Source: Hyphomicrobiales bacterium | GTDB lineage: Bacteria; Pseudomonadota; Alphaproteobacteria; Rhizobiales; Rhizobiaceae | Reading direction: 5' to 3' | DNA: 64,000 nt | Assembly: GCA_900473685.1 (NCBI GenBank) | Contig: UCNE01000013.1 | Coordinates: 372,001-436,000, forward strand | In this document: piece after piece, positions 54,165 through 63,109 of the stretch | Numbering within the stretch: position 1 is the first letter of the stretch | Layout: every line of letters begins with the position of its first letter | Position numbers and translations under genes: made by a program | Notes under the pieces: generated by a model | Told to the model about the DNA's origin: nothing | What the model saw: only the letters and a program-made list of their open reading frames with translations | Database searches by the model: none

Positions 54165-54380
54165 GTGATCCGCAAGCATTCGGCGACGCTGCATGGCCAT
54201 CGCACCAGCTTCTCGCTGGAAGAACCGTTCTGGCTGGAACTGAAGGCAATCGCCGATATCCGCCAGATCCCGCTTGCCCAGCTGATTGCCGAGATCGATG
54301 ATGGCCGGGCCGAAGGCAGCAACCTCTCCTCGGCACTCAGGGTTCATGTCCTGACCTGGATCAAGACCAACGGAGCCTGA
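54165..54380 (+). CDS. Ribbon-helix-helix domain protein
   Basis: A 71-residue protein of the RHH_4 type (HSATLHGHRTSFSLEEPFWLELKAIADIRQIPLAQLIAEIDDGR). It starts with GTG after GAGG. It has a DNA-binding fold and could act as a regulator of the neighbouring sspB set; conserved in alphaproteobacteria next to DUF4169. Target unknown. Confidence 0.85.
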   Translation: MIRKHSATLHGHRTSFSLEEPFWLELKAIADIRQIPLAQLIAEIDDGRAEGSNLSSALRVHVLTWIKTNGA

Positions 54381-54425
54381 GCCCGGCATCGCATAGCCTT
54401 CGCCTATCCCGAACCTTCAGAAATC

Positions 54426-57400
54426 TTACTGCGGCCGCACGCCCGGCAATGCTTCAAAATTGAGCCCTTGCTGCGGCGTCTGGATGACCGGTTGCTGTCC
54501 GGCCGGTTGCTGGGTCGCGCCGCCTTGCGGTGCCGTGAGCTCCTCGCCCCGGATCACGCCGCCGGTAGGGTCGAACGGCAACAGGTTCTGGTTTTTCTGC
54601 TCATCGGCCTTGCGCGCAGCCTCGGCTGCCGCCTTGGCCGCTTTATCCTCCTCGGCGGCCTTCTTTTCAGCCTGCGCCCTTGCGGCATCCTCTGCCTTTT
54701 GCCGCGCGGCCTCCTTTGCCGCCAACGCGCGCCGGCGCTGCTCTTCCTCGGCTCGCAGGCGCGCCGCCTCGCGCTCAACCGCATTGGCATTGTAGAGCGC
54801 CACTTCGCGGCGCAGCCGCTGTTTTTCAAGTACGTTGGCCTGCAGCGTCTCGACACGCCGCCGCTCGCGCTCGAACGCCCTGAGCGACAGGAAATTCGAC
54901 AGGTCGGTGGCGTCGAATGTCAGGCCGGGCGCATGCAGAAGCCCGGCATATTCAAGGCTTACCTGCGCCTCAGCACCTGTCAGCGCTTCCTCGCCCGGGC
55001 GGAAATCAACGGTCACGCCGGCGGTCATTCGTTCGTCCGGAAAGCTGATTTCCAGATTTCCGGACAGATTGGCAGCGGCATCACCCGCGGTGACGTTTTG
55101 CGCCCGCAATGTGCCACCGGCAATGCTGAACGGCACCGTTACCGCGCCCAAAGCCGTCTGCCCCGAAAGCACCGCCTTCTGGGATGCGGACGTCACCGAC
55201 GCGGGAGTGATATCGCCGTCGATCCGGTCCGCGGCCGCCAAGATATCCGGCAGCGCTGCGCTGTTCAGACCGTGCACGATGGTATCGCGCAGCGTCGCCG
55301 TCCCCGAGCCGCTGGCCGATTCAGCCATGGCCTGCACCGTCTTGCCGGAAGCCTCAAGCGCAAGCGTCAGGTCGAACTTACCCGCGGCAACGGCCGCACC
55401 ACCCGTTTTCCAGACGGCAGCCGCGAGATCGCCGTCCTTGAGGTTGAGCCGCGTCTGGAAGAAGCCGGAACCATCGCCGTTGCCGAGCAGCAGGCGTCCG
55501 TCGATCTTGCCGCCCATCCAGTTACCGGCAATCGTGTCGATCGAAATCTGGTCGCCCTTCCAGGCAAGCTTGCCGGACATATCGGAAACCGCGCCATAGA
55601 CGCCCGGCCAGAACTGTTTGGCGGAAATATCGACCGCAACATCGAACCCGCTCCAGGCCGGCTGAACGACAGGCTCGACTGACAGATCGCCGCTGGCAGC
55701 ATCCTGCACGGCGCCCAAAATCCCCTCCCCCATCCAGGCCAGATCAAGCGTGTCGAGCGCAATCTGACCGCTCGCCTTGCCCGGCGTTTTGCGGTCGATC
55801 GCAAACGTGCCGGAAAATGCGTTGCCGTCCGCCTTGCCGTCGATCGCCGAAAGGGTCACCGCGTCGGCCGTCGTCGTGATATCCGCCTTCAGCGCCAAAG
55901 GCAGGCCGGTGCCCATCTGCGGCAGACCGATCCCCTGCAACAGCAGGAACGGTTCGAAATCCTGGCTTTCCAGCGAAATCTTCGATTGGCCGGACAGAAA
56001 ATTGTCCCGCGACAGGTCGATGTCACCATTGGCCGAAAGCGCCGTGCGGGCCGTCGTGAAGGTCAGCCCGGCATTGGCCTTCTGACCATCGGCGCCCTGC
56101 AGCTTGACCGACAGGATGGCATTTTCATCGGCATCGAACGGCAGGGGATCAAATCCAACCTGCCCGAGCAGAACCGGAGCCGACGGATTTTCCATCGTCG
56201 CTTCCAGAAGGATGCCCTGCCCGGCCAACGCCTGCGCAATGTCCGGCGCTTGGTAATTGGCGGCGATCTTGGTACCGTTGGCCGAGCCGATAATGCCGAA
56301 CGTCACCGGCGCCTTGCCATCCTGGCTACCGGCAGACAACGTCAGGTCCAGCGCCGCATTGCTATAATAGGGGCCGCTCCGCACCAGCCGCTCCAGCGCC
56401 GGGTGCGCTTCGGCGTGGCGCTCGATCATCTTCAGGAACGGAGTCAGATCCGGCGAGGCCAGCTTCATCTTGGCCGAGATCACCGGCGCTGTCATTTCGC
56501 CGCTCATCCGGCCCGACAAGGCAAGCTGCGTGCCGGCGATATCGCCGATCGACACGCGCTCTGCCTGCAATTGTCCATTCTTCAGCGTTGCCACCAGCTG
56601 CACGTCGCTGGCATCCTCATCAAACGCGGAAAACTTATCCGCCGAGAGATCCGCCGCGATCGTGTGCGACAGCAATGTCGAGATCGAAGCATCTCCGGCC
56701 ACCAGCCCAGCCAGCGCCTGCAGCGCTTCCAGATCGATGCTGTTGCCCTTGAGTTGCAGCGACAGATTCGGTTGTGCGCCCTCCAGCGCCTGCCGCTCGA
56801 TCCGGCCGCGCAGCACGGCGGGACCGGCTGCCACTTCAAGCCGCTCGAATTGTTGCAGCGTATCGGTGAGGTTCACCGTCGCTGAAAAACCGGCCGTCTT
56901 CAGTTTGCGGATCGACGGATCGACGGAGCCCGCAAGCCAGGTCGCAAGCCCCGAAGGCTGGTTGGACGCAACCAGCATCTCGCCACGAAAGGCCCGCAGC
57001 CCGGTCAGTTGCAGCCGTCCCTTTGCCTCGAATTGCGTGCGGCCGGGCAGTTGCGCGACGGCATTATCGACCATCCAGCCTGCCCCGTCGGGCCGCAGAT
57101 CGAGACGCACGTCGCGCACCGTCGTATCGCCGATGACGATTGCCGGAAGTTTCAGGCTTGCCCGCCCCGGCACCTGCGGGATCGGGATGTCGGCAGCGAT
57201 CGCCATGATGGCGGCAAGCCTCTGACGGATCGAAATGGCGGGATCGCGGCCGGTCTTGCCGGCAGTACCTGCATTGCCGATCCGGCTGACATCGATCTGC
57301 TGTCCATCGGCCAGAAGCAGGAATTCCTGCTCCTTGCCGGTATCGAGCGTCGCCTCGCCGGTGACCAGATAAGGGTCGTCCTTCGGACCGATCTCCAAGC

Positions 57401-58235
57401 GGTAATCGGGAACACGGATGCGCTCATTGGTCAGCTCAAAACCACCCGTCACCCGCAAGGCGGCCGATTTGTCCTGGTTTTTCTGCGCCTCGGCCGGCTT
57501 GTTTTCCGTCAGGGTGAATTTGCCTTGATAGACCGGCTTGAAATCGACGATTTTCAGATCACCGTCGAGTTCCACACCGAAGGGCCGCTTGTCGGGCGTC
57601 AGCCGCGACCGCAGGCCGAGCGTGCCACTCTGGTCGGCTTCGCTGCTGGAAAAGGCAAAACTGCCGGCTTCACCGTCCAGTGCCGCGCGGCCTTCCATTT
57701 TCCAGGGACCGGCAAGCGAGCGGGCCGAAAGATCAGCCTCAAGCCCGGTGACATGCCGGGTCCGGCCCGTCTGTTCGTCGATGAAATCGATCTGGCCGCC
57801 GGTGATGGCGACGTTTTCAAGAATCACCGTCTTGGCCGGGATAGAAGCCTTTCGCCCGCGCGCCCAATCGAGCGTGCCATCCGGCAAAAGCCGAATCTTT
57901 GCCTTCGGCTGCTCCAGCCGCATGTCGAAGATCAGCGCCTCGCCGGACAGGAACGGTGCAAGCTCGGCATTCATCTTGAAGCGCTCGACCTGAATCAGCG
58001 GCTCGCCCGTTTCCGACTGGCCGACACGGACGTCATTGAGGGTTACCGAAGGAAAGGGAAGAAGGCGGGCATCGACGCTGCCGTGAACGACCACGGGCTT
58101 GCCCATGATCCGGCTTGCCTCACGTTCGAAATCCTTGCGGAAGTCCGTCCAGTCCACGAACAGTGGGGCAATCAGCGCGGCAAACAGTGCCACGACCAGA
58201 AGACCACCGACAAAAACCAGAATTCGCGAAAGCAC
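54426..58235 (-). CDS. AsmA family protein (giant, 1269 aa)
   Basis: A very long envelope protein: N-terminal membrane anchor (about 5-27), AsmA N-domain (VVVHGSVDARLLPFPSVTLNDVRVG), long beta-rich repeats typical of bridge-like AsmA/TamB lipid-transfer proteins, and an AsmA_2 C-domain about 950-1110. The last 170 residues are a charged Ala/Lys/Glu coiled coil and a Gln/Pro-rich tail. It likely moves phospholipids to the outer membrane or helps envelope assembly. Own transcription unit, tail-to-tail with the RHH gene. Confidence 0.9.
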   Translation of the reverse strand: MLSRILVFVGGLLVVALFAALIAPLFVDWTDFRKDFEREASRIMGKPVVVHGSVDARLLPFPSVTLNDVRVGQSETGEPLIQVERFKMNAELAPFLSGEALIFDMRLEQPKAKIRLLPDGTLDWARGRKASIPAKTVILENVAITGGQIDFIDEQTGRTRHVTGLEADLSARSLAGPWKMEGRAALDGEAGSFAFSSSEADQSGTLGLRSRLTPDKRPFGVELDGDLKIVDFKPVYQGKFTLTENKPAEAQKNQDKSAALRVTGGFELTNERIRVPDYRLEIGPKDDPYLVTGEATLDTGKEQEFLLLADGQQIDVSRIGNAGTAGKTGRDPAISIRQRLAAIMAIAADIPIPQVPGRASLKLPAIVIGDTTVRDVRLDLRPDGAGWMVDNAVAQLPGRTQFEAKGRLQLTGLRAFRGEMLVASNQPSGLATWLAGSVDPSIRKLKTAGFSATVNLTDTLQQFERLEVAAGPAVLRGRIERQALEGAQPNLSLQLKGNSIDLEALQALAGLVAGDASISTLLSHTIAADLSADKFSAFDEDASDVQLVATLKNGQLQAERVSIGDIAGTQLALSGRMSGEMTAPVISAKMKLASPDLTPFLKMIERHAEAHPALERLVRSGPYYSNAALDLTLSAGSQDGKAPVTFGIIGSANGTKIAANYQAPDIAQALAGQGILLEATMENPSAPVLLGQVGFDPLPFDADENAILSVKLQGADGQKANAGLTFTTARTALSANGDIDLSRDNFLSGQSKISLESQDFEPFLLLQGIGLPQMGTGLPLALKADITTTADAVTLSAIDGKADGNAFSGTFAIDRKTPGKASGQIALDTLDLAWMGEGILGAVQDAASGDLSVEPVVQPAWSGFDVAVDISAKQFWPGVYGAVSDMSGKLAWKGDQISIDTIAGNWMGGKIDGRLLLGNGDGSGFFQTRLNLKDGDLAAAVWKTGGAAVAAGKFDLTLALEASGKTVQAMAESASGSGTATLRDTIVHGLNSAALPDILAAADRIDGDITPASVTSASQKAVLSGQTALGAVTVPFSIAGGTLRAQNVTAGDAAANLSGNLEISFPDERMTAGVTVDFRPGEEALTGAEAQVSLEYAGLLHAPGLTFDATDLSNFLSLRAFERERRRVETLQANVLEKQRLRREVALYNANAVEREAARLRAEEEQRRRALAAKEAARQKAEDAARAQAEKKAAEEDKAAKAAAEAARKADEQKNQNLLPFDPTGGVIRGEELTAPQGGATQQPAGQQPVIQTPQQGLNFEALPGVRPQ

Positions 58236-58317
58236 CAGTTGAAAGCCCTATCCTTTTGGCCGCGCAAGAGAGTGCTCCTGGCGGCGTCTATCACTCCTTA
58301 ACATCCGTTCAGCGTTT

Positions 58318-59727
58318 TCACATGGCAAAAATCTTGCCGGGATTGAAGATGTTGCCCGGATCGAGCGCCCGCTTGACCTGCCGCATCAGATCGAGCGCAT
58401 CGCCAAGCTCATCTTCAAGAAACGGCATCTTGCCCTGGCCGATCCCATGTTCGCCGGTGCAGGTGCCGTCCATCGCCAGCGCCCGCGCATTCAACCGTGC
58501 GACAAAAGCCTCCGCCTTGGCGATATCGGCATCATCCTTGTCATCAAACAGCAGCCCGACATGGAAATTGCCGTCACCGGCATGGCCGACGATCGGCGCG
58601 ATCAGACCATGCGCGGCAATGTCCTCATGAGTTGCTTCGACGCAATCGGCAAGCCGGGAAATCGGTACGCAGACATCGGTGGACAGGATTGCCAGACCCG
58701 GCGCCAGGCTCTTCTGCGCCCAATAGGCATTGTGCCGCGCCTTCCACAGCGCATTGCGCTCCTCGGTATTGGCGGTCCACTGAAATTCAGAACTGCCGAA
58801 TTCCGCGGCAATTTCGGCAAACTGCTTCGATTGCAGCGCGACGCTTTCGGCGTTTCCGTGAAACTCTACGAACAATGTCGGCGCTTCGGGAAATGTCAGG
58901 CCTGAATAGGCATTGCTCGCCGTCATCTGCAAGGCGTCGAGCAGTTCGATGCGGGCGACTGGAATGCCCGACTGGATGGTCAGGATGACCGTGTTGCAGG
59001 CATCGCCAACCGAGGGAAACGAGCAGACGCCGCCGGCAATCAGTTCGGGGATACCCTGCAGTTTCAGCGTGATCGACGTGAGAATGCCAAGTGTTCCCTC
59101 GGCACCGACGAACAGGCGGGTGAGATCGTACCCCGCCGACGACTTCTTGGCGCGATGAGCCGTGCGGATTTCCTTGCCGCCTGCGGTAACCGCAGTCACC
59201 GCCAGTACATTGTCCTTCATCGTGCCGTAGCGCACCGCATTGGTGCCCGAAGCGCGGGTCGATGCCATGCCGCCGATCGAGGCGTTGGCACCGGGATCGA
59301 TAGGAAAGAACAGGCCGGTGTCGCGCAGATAGACGTTCAGCGCTTCGCGGGTGATGCCCGGCTGCACGGTACAATCGAAATCGCTGGCATTGACCTCCAG
59401 CACCCTGTCCATCCGGCTGGTATCGACGCTGATGCCGCCATGCGGGGCGTTGATATGTCCCTCCAGCGACGAGCCGGTACCGAACGCGATCAACGGGACG
59501 CCGTGCGCGCTGGCGAGGGCGACGATCTCTTCAACCTCTTTCGAACTCTCCGGAAACACCACGCCATCGGGCAGCTGCGCCGGAATATAGGTCGTGGTAT
59601 GGGCGTGCTGGGCGCGAATGGCTTGCCCGGTCTGGAATCGGTCGCCGAACCGCTCCCGCATCAGCTTTGACGCTGCTTCAATACCGGTTTCGTTGCGGAT
59701 ACCCGCCTTGATCGCCTTCAGTGCCAT
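58318..59727 (-). CDS. FAD-linked oxidase, D-lactate/glycolate dehydrogenase type
   Basis: A 469-residue VAO/PCMH flavoprotein. The FAD-binding domain (about 55-230; FGTGSSLEGHINAPHGGISVDTSRMDRVLEVN, GANASIGGMASTRASGTNAVRYG) precedes the C-terminal oxidase domain ending with GHAGDGNFHVGLL and TCTGEHGIGQGKM. It is close to D-lactate dehydrogenase (cytochrome) and GlcD. No GlcE/F partners are seen. Substrate D-lactate or glycolate is inferred. Confidence 0.9.
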   Translation of the reverse strand: MALKAIKAGIRNETGIEAASKLMRERFGDRFQTGQAIRAQHAHTTTYIPAQLPDGVVFPESSKEVEEIVALASAHGVPLIAFGTGSSLEGHINAPHGGISVDTSRMDRVLEVNASDFDCTVQPGITREALNVYLRDTGLFFPIDPGANASIGGMASTRASGTNAVRYGTMKDNVLAVTAVTAGGKEIRTAHRAKKSSAGYDLTRLFVGAEGTLGILTSITLKLQGIPELIAGGVCSFPSVGDACNTVILTIQSGIPVARIELLDALQMTASNAYSGLTFPEAPTLFVEFHGNAESVALQSKQFAEIAAEFGSSEFQWTANTEERNALWKARHNAYWAQKSLAPGLAILSTDVCVPISRLADCVEATHEDIAAHGLIAPIVGHAGDGNFHVGLLFDDKDDADIAKAEAFVARLNARALAMDGTCTGEHGIGQGKMPFLEDELGDALDLMRQVKRALDPGNIFNPGKIFAM

Positions 59728-59800
59728 GCCTCTCCCCCGAACCTCCGCCCAGTGCAGCGGAAATTCTTAGATTTCAACGCTCTACTGTGCAAATCGGAAT

Positions 59801-59902
59801 CACTTTGTCCAGAACCTCATCCGGCAAGCGATGGGTCTAGCAAAGAATTGCGACAAAGTGAGACTGTCCGGACACAGGGGAAAAATAGCCTGTGAGCGGA
59901 CA
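59801..59902. repeat. Two inverted repeats in the oxidase-efflux gap
   Basis: CACTTTGTC (59801-59809) and GACAAAGTG (59852-59860) are exact nine-base complements, 42 bases apart. Just right, TGTCCGGACACAGG (59865-59878) and CCTGTGAGCGGACA (59889-59902) pair except for two middle bases. The second hairpin may end efflux gene transcription (read leftward). Their purpose is not known. Confidence 0.45.
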
Positions 59903-59953
59903 CCTGGAGGAACAGAAAACGTACGGCGACGGACCAATGCCGCCGCCGGCTGA

Positions 59954-62900
59954 TTATTCGGCCGCCTGCGCCAACTGCAGCGTCTCGGCATGCTGCATCT
60001 CGGTCTGCAGCCGGCGCTCTTCGTCGACATGCGGCTTGGTAAAGCGGGCAATGACCAGATAGGCGACCGGCGTCAGATAGAGCGTCACGACGGTTGCAAG
60101 CCCGAGACCACCGACCAGCACCCAGCCAAGGGCGATGCGGGCCTCAGCGCCTGCTCCACTTGCCAGCACCAGCGGCACGGCGCCAACGATGGTGGCGATC
60201 ATCGTCATCATCACCGGCCGCAGCCGGATATTGGCCGCATTCTCGATGGCCGAGCGCAGGTCTTCACCACGGTCGCGCAACTGGTTGGCAAATTCCACGA
60301 TCAGGATGCCGTTCTTCGCCATGATGCCGACAAGCAATACCAACCCGATCTGGCTGTAGATGTTGAGCGTATTGCCGGTGAGCAGCATGGCAAACACAGC
60401 GCAGGCAAGGCCCAGCGGCACGGTCGACATGATGATCAGGCCGCTGATCAGGCTTTCGAACTGCGCAGCCAGAACCAAGAAGATGATGACGAGCGCAAAC
60501 CCGAAGGTCACAAACATGCCGTTGGCATTCTCGTCCAGGGTCGCAGCTTCCGCCAGCGGCACGACACGCGAGCCGGGCGGCAACAGCGGCTCGGCCATTT
60601 GCTCGACCATGGTGAGCGCGTCGCCAAGCGCGATGCCGGAGGTCAGCCCAGCCGACAGCGACACGGAGCGAAGCTGTTGCTCGCGCGACAATTGCGGCGC
60701 AACGGCTTTTTCTTCAACCGTCGCAATGGTCGACATCGGCACGATCTTGCCGTCGCCAGTCTTCAGGAAGATGTTTTGCAGGTCGGTCGGATCGTTGACC
60801 GGATTGGTCGTCGACAACAGTTTGACCGGATAGGATTCGCCGTCGACATAGACATCGAGCACGCTGTTGCCATCAAGCATCGCCTGCAGCGCCGATGACA
60901 GACCGACAATATCGATGCCGAGATCGGACGCCCGTTCGCGGTCGATCGTTACGGACAATTGCGCCTGGTTGGCCTCATAGTTCAACCGCACGTTTTCGAA
61001 GCGGCCGCTGTCTTCCATCTGCCGCACCAGCTTTGAGGCGGCATCGCCAAGTTTCGCATAGTCGTTTCCAACCAGCGCCACCTGTAGGCCGTTGCCCGCA
61101 CCGCGAATGCCAAGGCTGTTCGGCTGGATCGGGAAGGCGCGGATCGAGGGAATATTCGCGGTTATCTTGGTGATATCGGCGGAAATCTGCTGCTGTGTGC
61201 GGTCGCGGTCGCCCCAAGGGGCGAGCGTCAGCACCATGAAGCCGGTATTCACCGATCCGCCCTGGCCGGACACCGAGAAGACATTGGCGATTTCGCCATT
61301 GTCGACCAGCGGCTTCAGGCCTTCCTCGACCCGGCGCATCTGCGCCTGGGTATATTCCAGGGACACGCCCTGCGGCGCCTGGATCCGCACCATGATGCGC
61401 GAGCGATCCTCGGTCGGCGTCAACTCGGATTTCAGCAGCGTGAAGGCGCCGGCACCGGCCGCCGTCACCATGATGGCCACCATGAAGACGATCAGTGGTG
61501 AATTGAGGCAGGCCCGAAGCGTCCTCTTGTAGAACGCAGCCGCGAACGCACCGATCTTACCCATGAAGCCGGTATGGCCATGGTTTTCGCTATGGGGCTT
61601 CAGCATCCGCGATGCGAGCATCGGGCAGAGCGTCAACGACACGAAGGCGGAGAGGAGAATGGCAAAGGCGAGCACGAAACCGAACTCGCGGAACAGCCCG
61701 CCCGTCTGCCCCGGCAGGAACGACAGCGGCACGAACACGGCCGCGAGCGTCGCCGTGGTGGCGATGACGGCAAAGAACACTTCGAGCGTACCGAGCACGG
61801 CGGCAGCCCGCGGCCCCATCCCCTCGCCGCGTCGCCGCACGATGTTTTCCAACACCACGATCGCGTCGTCCACCACCAGACCCGTTGCCAGAACGATGGC
61901 GAGAAGCGTCAGGATGTTGATCGAGAAACCGGCGAGATAGATCGCAGCACAGGTGCCGATCAGCGCGATCGGCATGGTCAGCGTCGGAATGAGCGTCGCT
62001 CGCCAATCGAGCAGGAACATGTAGATCACCAAAGTCACGATGATCACCGAGGCGACCAGCGCGATCTCGACCTCATGGATCGCACCTTCGATGAACACCG
62101 CGTCATCGCTGGTCACTTTCAGCTGCGTTCCCTTCGGCAGAATTTCGGCAATGGTCGTCACCGCCTTCTTCACGCCCTCGGAAATATCGAGCGTATTCGA
62201 CTGTGCCTGACGGATGATGCCAAGCCCAATGCCCTGACGGCCGTCCGAACGCAGCGACGACGTGCCTATGTCCGGGCCAAGCGTCACGGTGGCGATATCA
62301 CCGAGCCGGACATTGTTGCCGAGGATGAGGTTTTCAAACTGTTCAGGCGTCTGTAGGTCGGCGGTTGCGCGTACCGAAATATCCTGGTTGGCGCTGGTCA
62401 GTGACCCCGCCGGCACATCGAGCGACGCGCTGGCCAGGCTCGAGCGCAGATTGGCAACGGTCAGGCCGCGGCTGGCCAGCTTCGACTGATTGATGTCGAT
62501 GCGGAAAATCTTCTCCTGATCGCCATTGATCTGCACGTCGGCAACGCCCTCGACAGCCGCAAGCCGGTCGGTGATCTCGTTTTCGGCCAGAAGCGTCAGG
62601 TCTTCCATCGACAGCGTGTCGGACGTCAGCGCCAGCCGCATGATCGGCTGGCTGTCGGCATCGGCCTTGACGATGCGCGGCTCGTCGGCATCGTCGGGCA
62701 GCTGGTTGCTGACCCGCCCCAGCGCATCGCGGATATCGTTCGAGGCCTGACCGATGTCGGTGGTGTCGGAAAATTGCAGCGTGACGCGGCTTTGGGCATA
62801 TTGCGAGGTCGAGGAAATATCCTTGATGCCCTGCACCCGCGAAACGGCACCCTCGATCACCGAGGTCAGCTCACGATCCACCGTTTCCGGGGACGCGCCG

Positions 62901-63109
62901 TCAAACTGGGTGTTGACCGAGACCACCGGCTGATCGACCTGCGGCAGCTCGCGGATTTCGATGCCGTTCAGCGCCGCAAGCCCGGCAACGATGATCAGGG
63001 TGTTGACGACAAGCGCAAAAATCGGCCGGCGGATGAAAAGCGCGGTAAAACCGGCTGTACGGCCCACCCCCTTGTGATCAGCGCCGTGATGCCCGGAGCC
63101 GCCGCTCAT
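59954..63109 (-). CDS. RND efflux transporter, inner-membrane pump
   Basis: The 1051-residue pump of the AcrB/MexB-related HAE-1 family has twelve membrane helices and two large periplasmic loops. Visible marks: FIRRPIFALVVNTLIIVAGLAAL (TM1), GLVVDDAIVVLENIVRRRGEGMG (proton-relay Asp pair in TM4), and the second-half GIMAKNGILIVEFANQLRDRG. It exports drugs or other hydrophobic compounds in a tripartite complex. Its start overlaps the adaptor gene (ATGA). No outer-membrane factor is in this window. Confidence 0.95.
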   Translation of the reverse strand: MSGGSGHHGADHKGVGRTAGFTALFIRRPIFALVVNTLIIVAGLAALNGIEIRELPQVDQPVVSVNTQFDGASPETVDRELTSVIEGAVSRVQGIKDISSTSQYAQSRVTLQFSDTTDIGQASNDIRDALGRVSNQLPDDADEPRIVKADADSQPIMRLALTSDTLSMEDLTLLAENEITDRLAAVEGVADVQINGDQEKIFRIDINQSKLASRGLTVANLRSSLASASLDVPAGSLTSANQDISVRATADLQTPEQFENLILGNNVRLGDIATVTLGPDIGTSSLRSDGRQGIGLGIIRQAQSNTLDISEGVKKAVTTIAEILPKGTQLKVTSDDAVFIEGAIHEVEIALVASVIIVTLVIYMFLLDWRATLIPTLTMPIALIGTCAAIYLAGFSINILTLLAIVLATGLVVDDAIVVLENIVRRRGEGMGPRAAAVLGTLEVFFAVIATTATLAAVFVPLSFLPGQTGGLFREFGFVLAFAILLSAFVSLTLCPMLASRMLKPHSENHGHTGFMGKIGAFAAAFYKRTLRACLNSPLIVFMVAIMVTAAGAGAFTLLKSELTPTEDRSRIMVRIQAPQGVSLEYTQAQMRRVEEGLKPLVDNGEIANVFSVSGQGGSVNTGFMVLTLAPWGDRDRTQQQISADITKITANIPSIRAFPIQPNSLGIRGAGNGLQVALVGNDYAKLGDAASKLVRQMEDSGRFENVRLNYEANQAQLSVTIDRERASDLGIDIVGLSSALQAMLDGNSVLDVYVDGESYPVKLLSTTNPVNDPTDLQNIFLKTGDGKIVPMSTIATVEEKAVAPQLSREQQLRSVSLSAGLTSGIALGDALTMVEQMAEPLLPPGSRVVPLAEAATLDENANGMFVTFGFALVIIFLVLAAQFESLISGLIIMSTVPLGLACAVFAMLLTGNTLNIYSQIGLVLLVGIMAKNGILIVEFANQLRDRGEDLRSAIENAANIRLRPVMMTMIATIVGAVPLVLASGAGAEARIALGWVLVGGLGLATVVTLYLTPVAYLVIARFTKPHVDEERRLQTEMQHAETLQLAQAAE

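Noticed and set aside
57009-58301. Rightward 430-codon open frame inside the AsmA gene
   Set aside because: Antisense shadow; AsmA has a coherent domain order on the other strand.
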